A stretch of DNA of 15,950 nucleotides, taken from positions 1-15,950 of the forward strand of contig LUYY01000021.1 of assembly GCA_001603415.1 (NCBI GenBank), given 5' to 3'. The DNA comes from Bacteroidales bacterium Bact_07 (GTDB lineage Bacteria > Bacteroidota > Bacteroidia > Bacteroidales > Tenuifilaceae). This document shows positions 15,867-15,950 of this stretch, piece after piece (position 1 is the stretch's first letter; each line of letters starts with the position of its first letter). The notes under the pieces were generated by a model. It did no database searches and was not told where the DNA came from. It worked only from the letters and a program-made list of their open reading frames with translations. The translations under genes were made by a program, and so were the position numbers.

Positions 15867-15950
15867 TGTTTTTTACATTTTTTTGTATTACTTTTACTAT
15901 TTTGTTAAATATTTGCTATTTTGCATAGATTAAGTTGAAATATTGACCAA

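Noticed and set aside
15867..15950. Terminator or next-gene promoter at the right edge
   Set aside because: Very T-rich with TTTG-like words, but no stable hairpin and no properly spaced -33/-7 pair; the next gene is not in view.
1..15950. CRISPR array, tRNA/rRNA genes, insertion sequences, prophage or defence genes
   Set aside because: No regularly spaced repeats, no cloverleaf or rRNA-like segment, and no transposase, integrase or known defence domain were found on either strand.

Overview
The window reads as chromosomal DNA of a Bacteroidota bacterium, most likely order Bacteroidales; the genus cannot be told from the sequence. The evidence is a gingipain-family (C25) protease with a type IX secretion (T9SS) sorting domain, a PorZ-type T9SS protein, TAnnTTTG-like promoter boxes, absence of clear Shine-Dalgarno sites, moderate-to-low GC, and AT-rich spacers. 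All eight genes are intact in frame, except that the first is cut by the left edge of the window. No RNA gene, insertion sequence, CRISPR array or phage gene was seen.

Layout. Positions 3-5243 (+) hold the greater part of a large secreted, multi-domain C25 cysteine protease, closed by a good hairpin terminator. Positions 5351-8260 (+) encode a membrane hybrid histidine kinase/response regulator with three PAS-like domains, one carrying a Cys cluster. Positions 8261-8513 are a convergent spacer rich in small inverted repeats. A leftward run follows on the minus strand, in transcription order: a two-domain universal stress protein (14233-13439), the house-cleaning nucleotide pyrophosphatase RdgB/HAM1 (13430-12837), PorZ (12772-10472), RecO (10467-9739), and an aminotransferase-fold protein (9641-8514) lacking the catalytic lysine. 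Gaps of 8, 64, 4 and about 97 bases suggest one or two operons. A 181-base divergent spacer (14234-14414) holds promoter-like boxes for both directions and a perfect 14-base palindrome. Positions 14415-15866 (+) encode a membrane-anchored class III nucleotide cyclase fused to an HD-type phosphohydrolase domain.

How the parts may fit. The C25 protease carries the T9SS signal, and PorZ belongs to the cell-surface attachment complex that processes such cargo, so both ends of the secretion pathway are represented, though nothing shows co-regulation. RdgB and RecO are genome-maintenance genes, and the stress protein upstream of rdgB hints at a stress-linked promoter. The two signalling proteins (hybrid kinase and cyclase-HD fusion) are independent units. 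The most unusual items are the apparent pseudo-aminotransferase, which keeps the fold pattern but has lost essentially all PLP-chemistry residues, and the cyclase-HD fusion, which looks able to both make and break a cyclic nucleotide.
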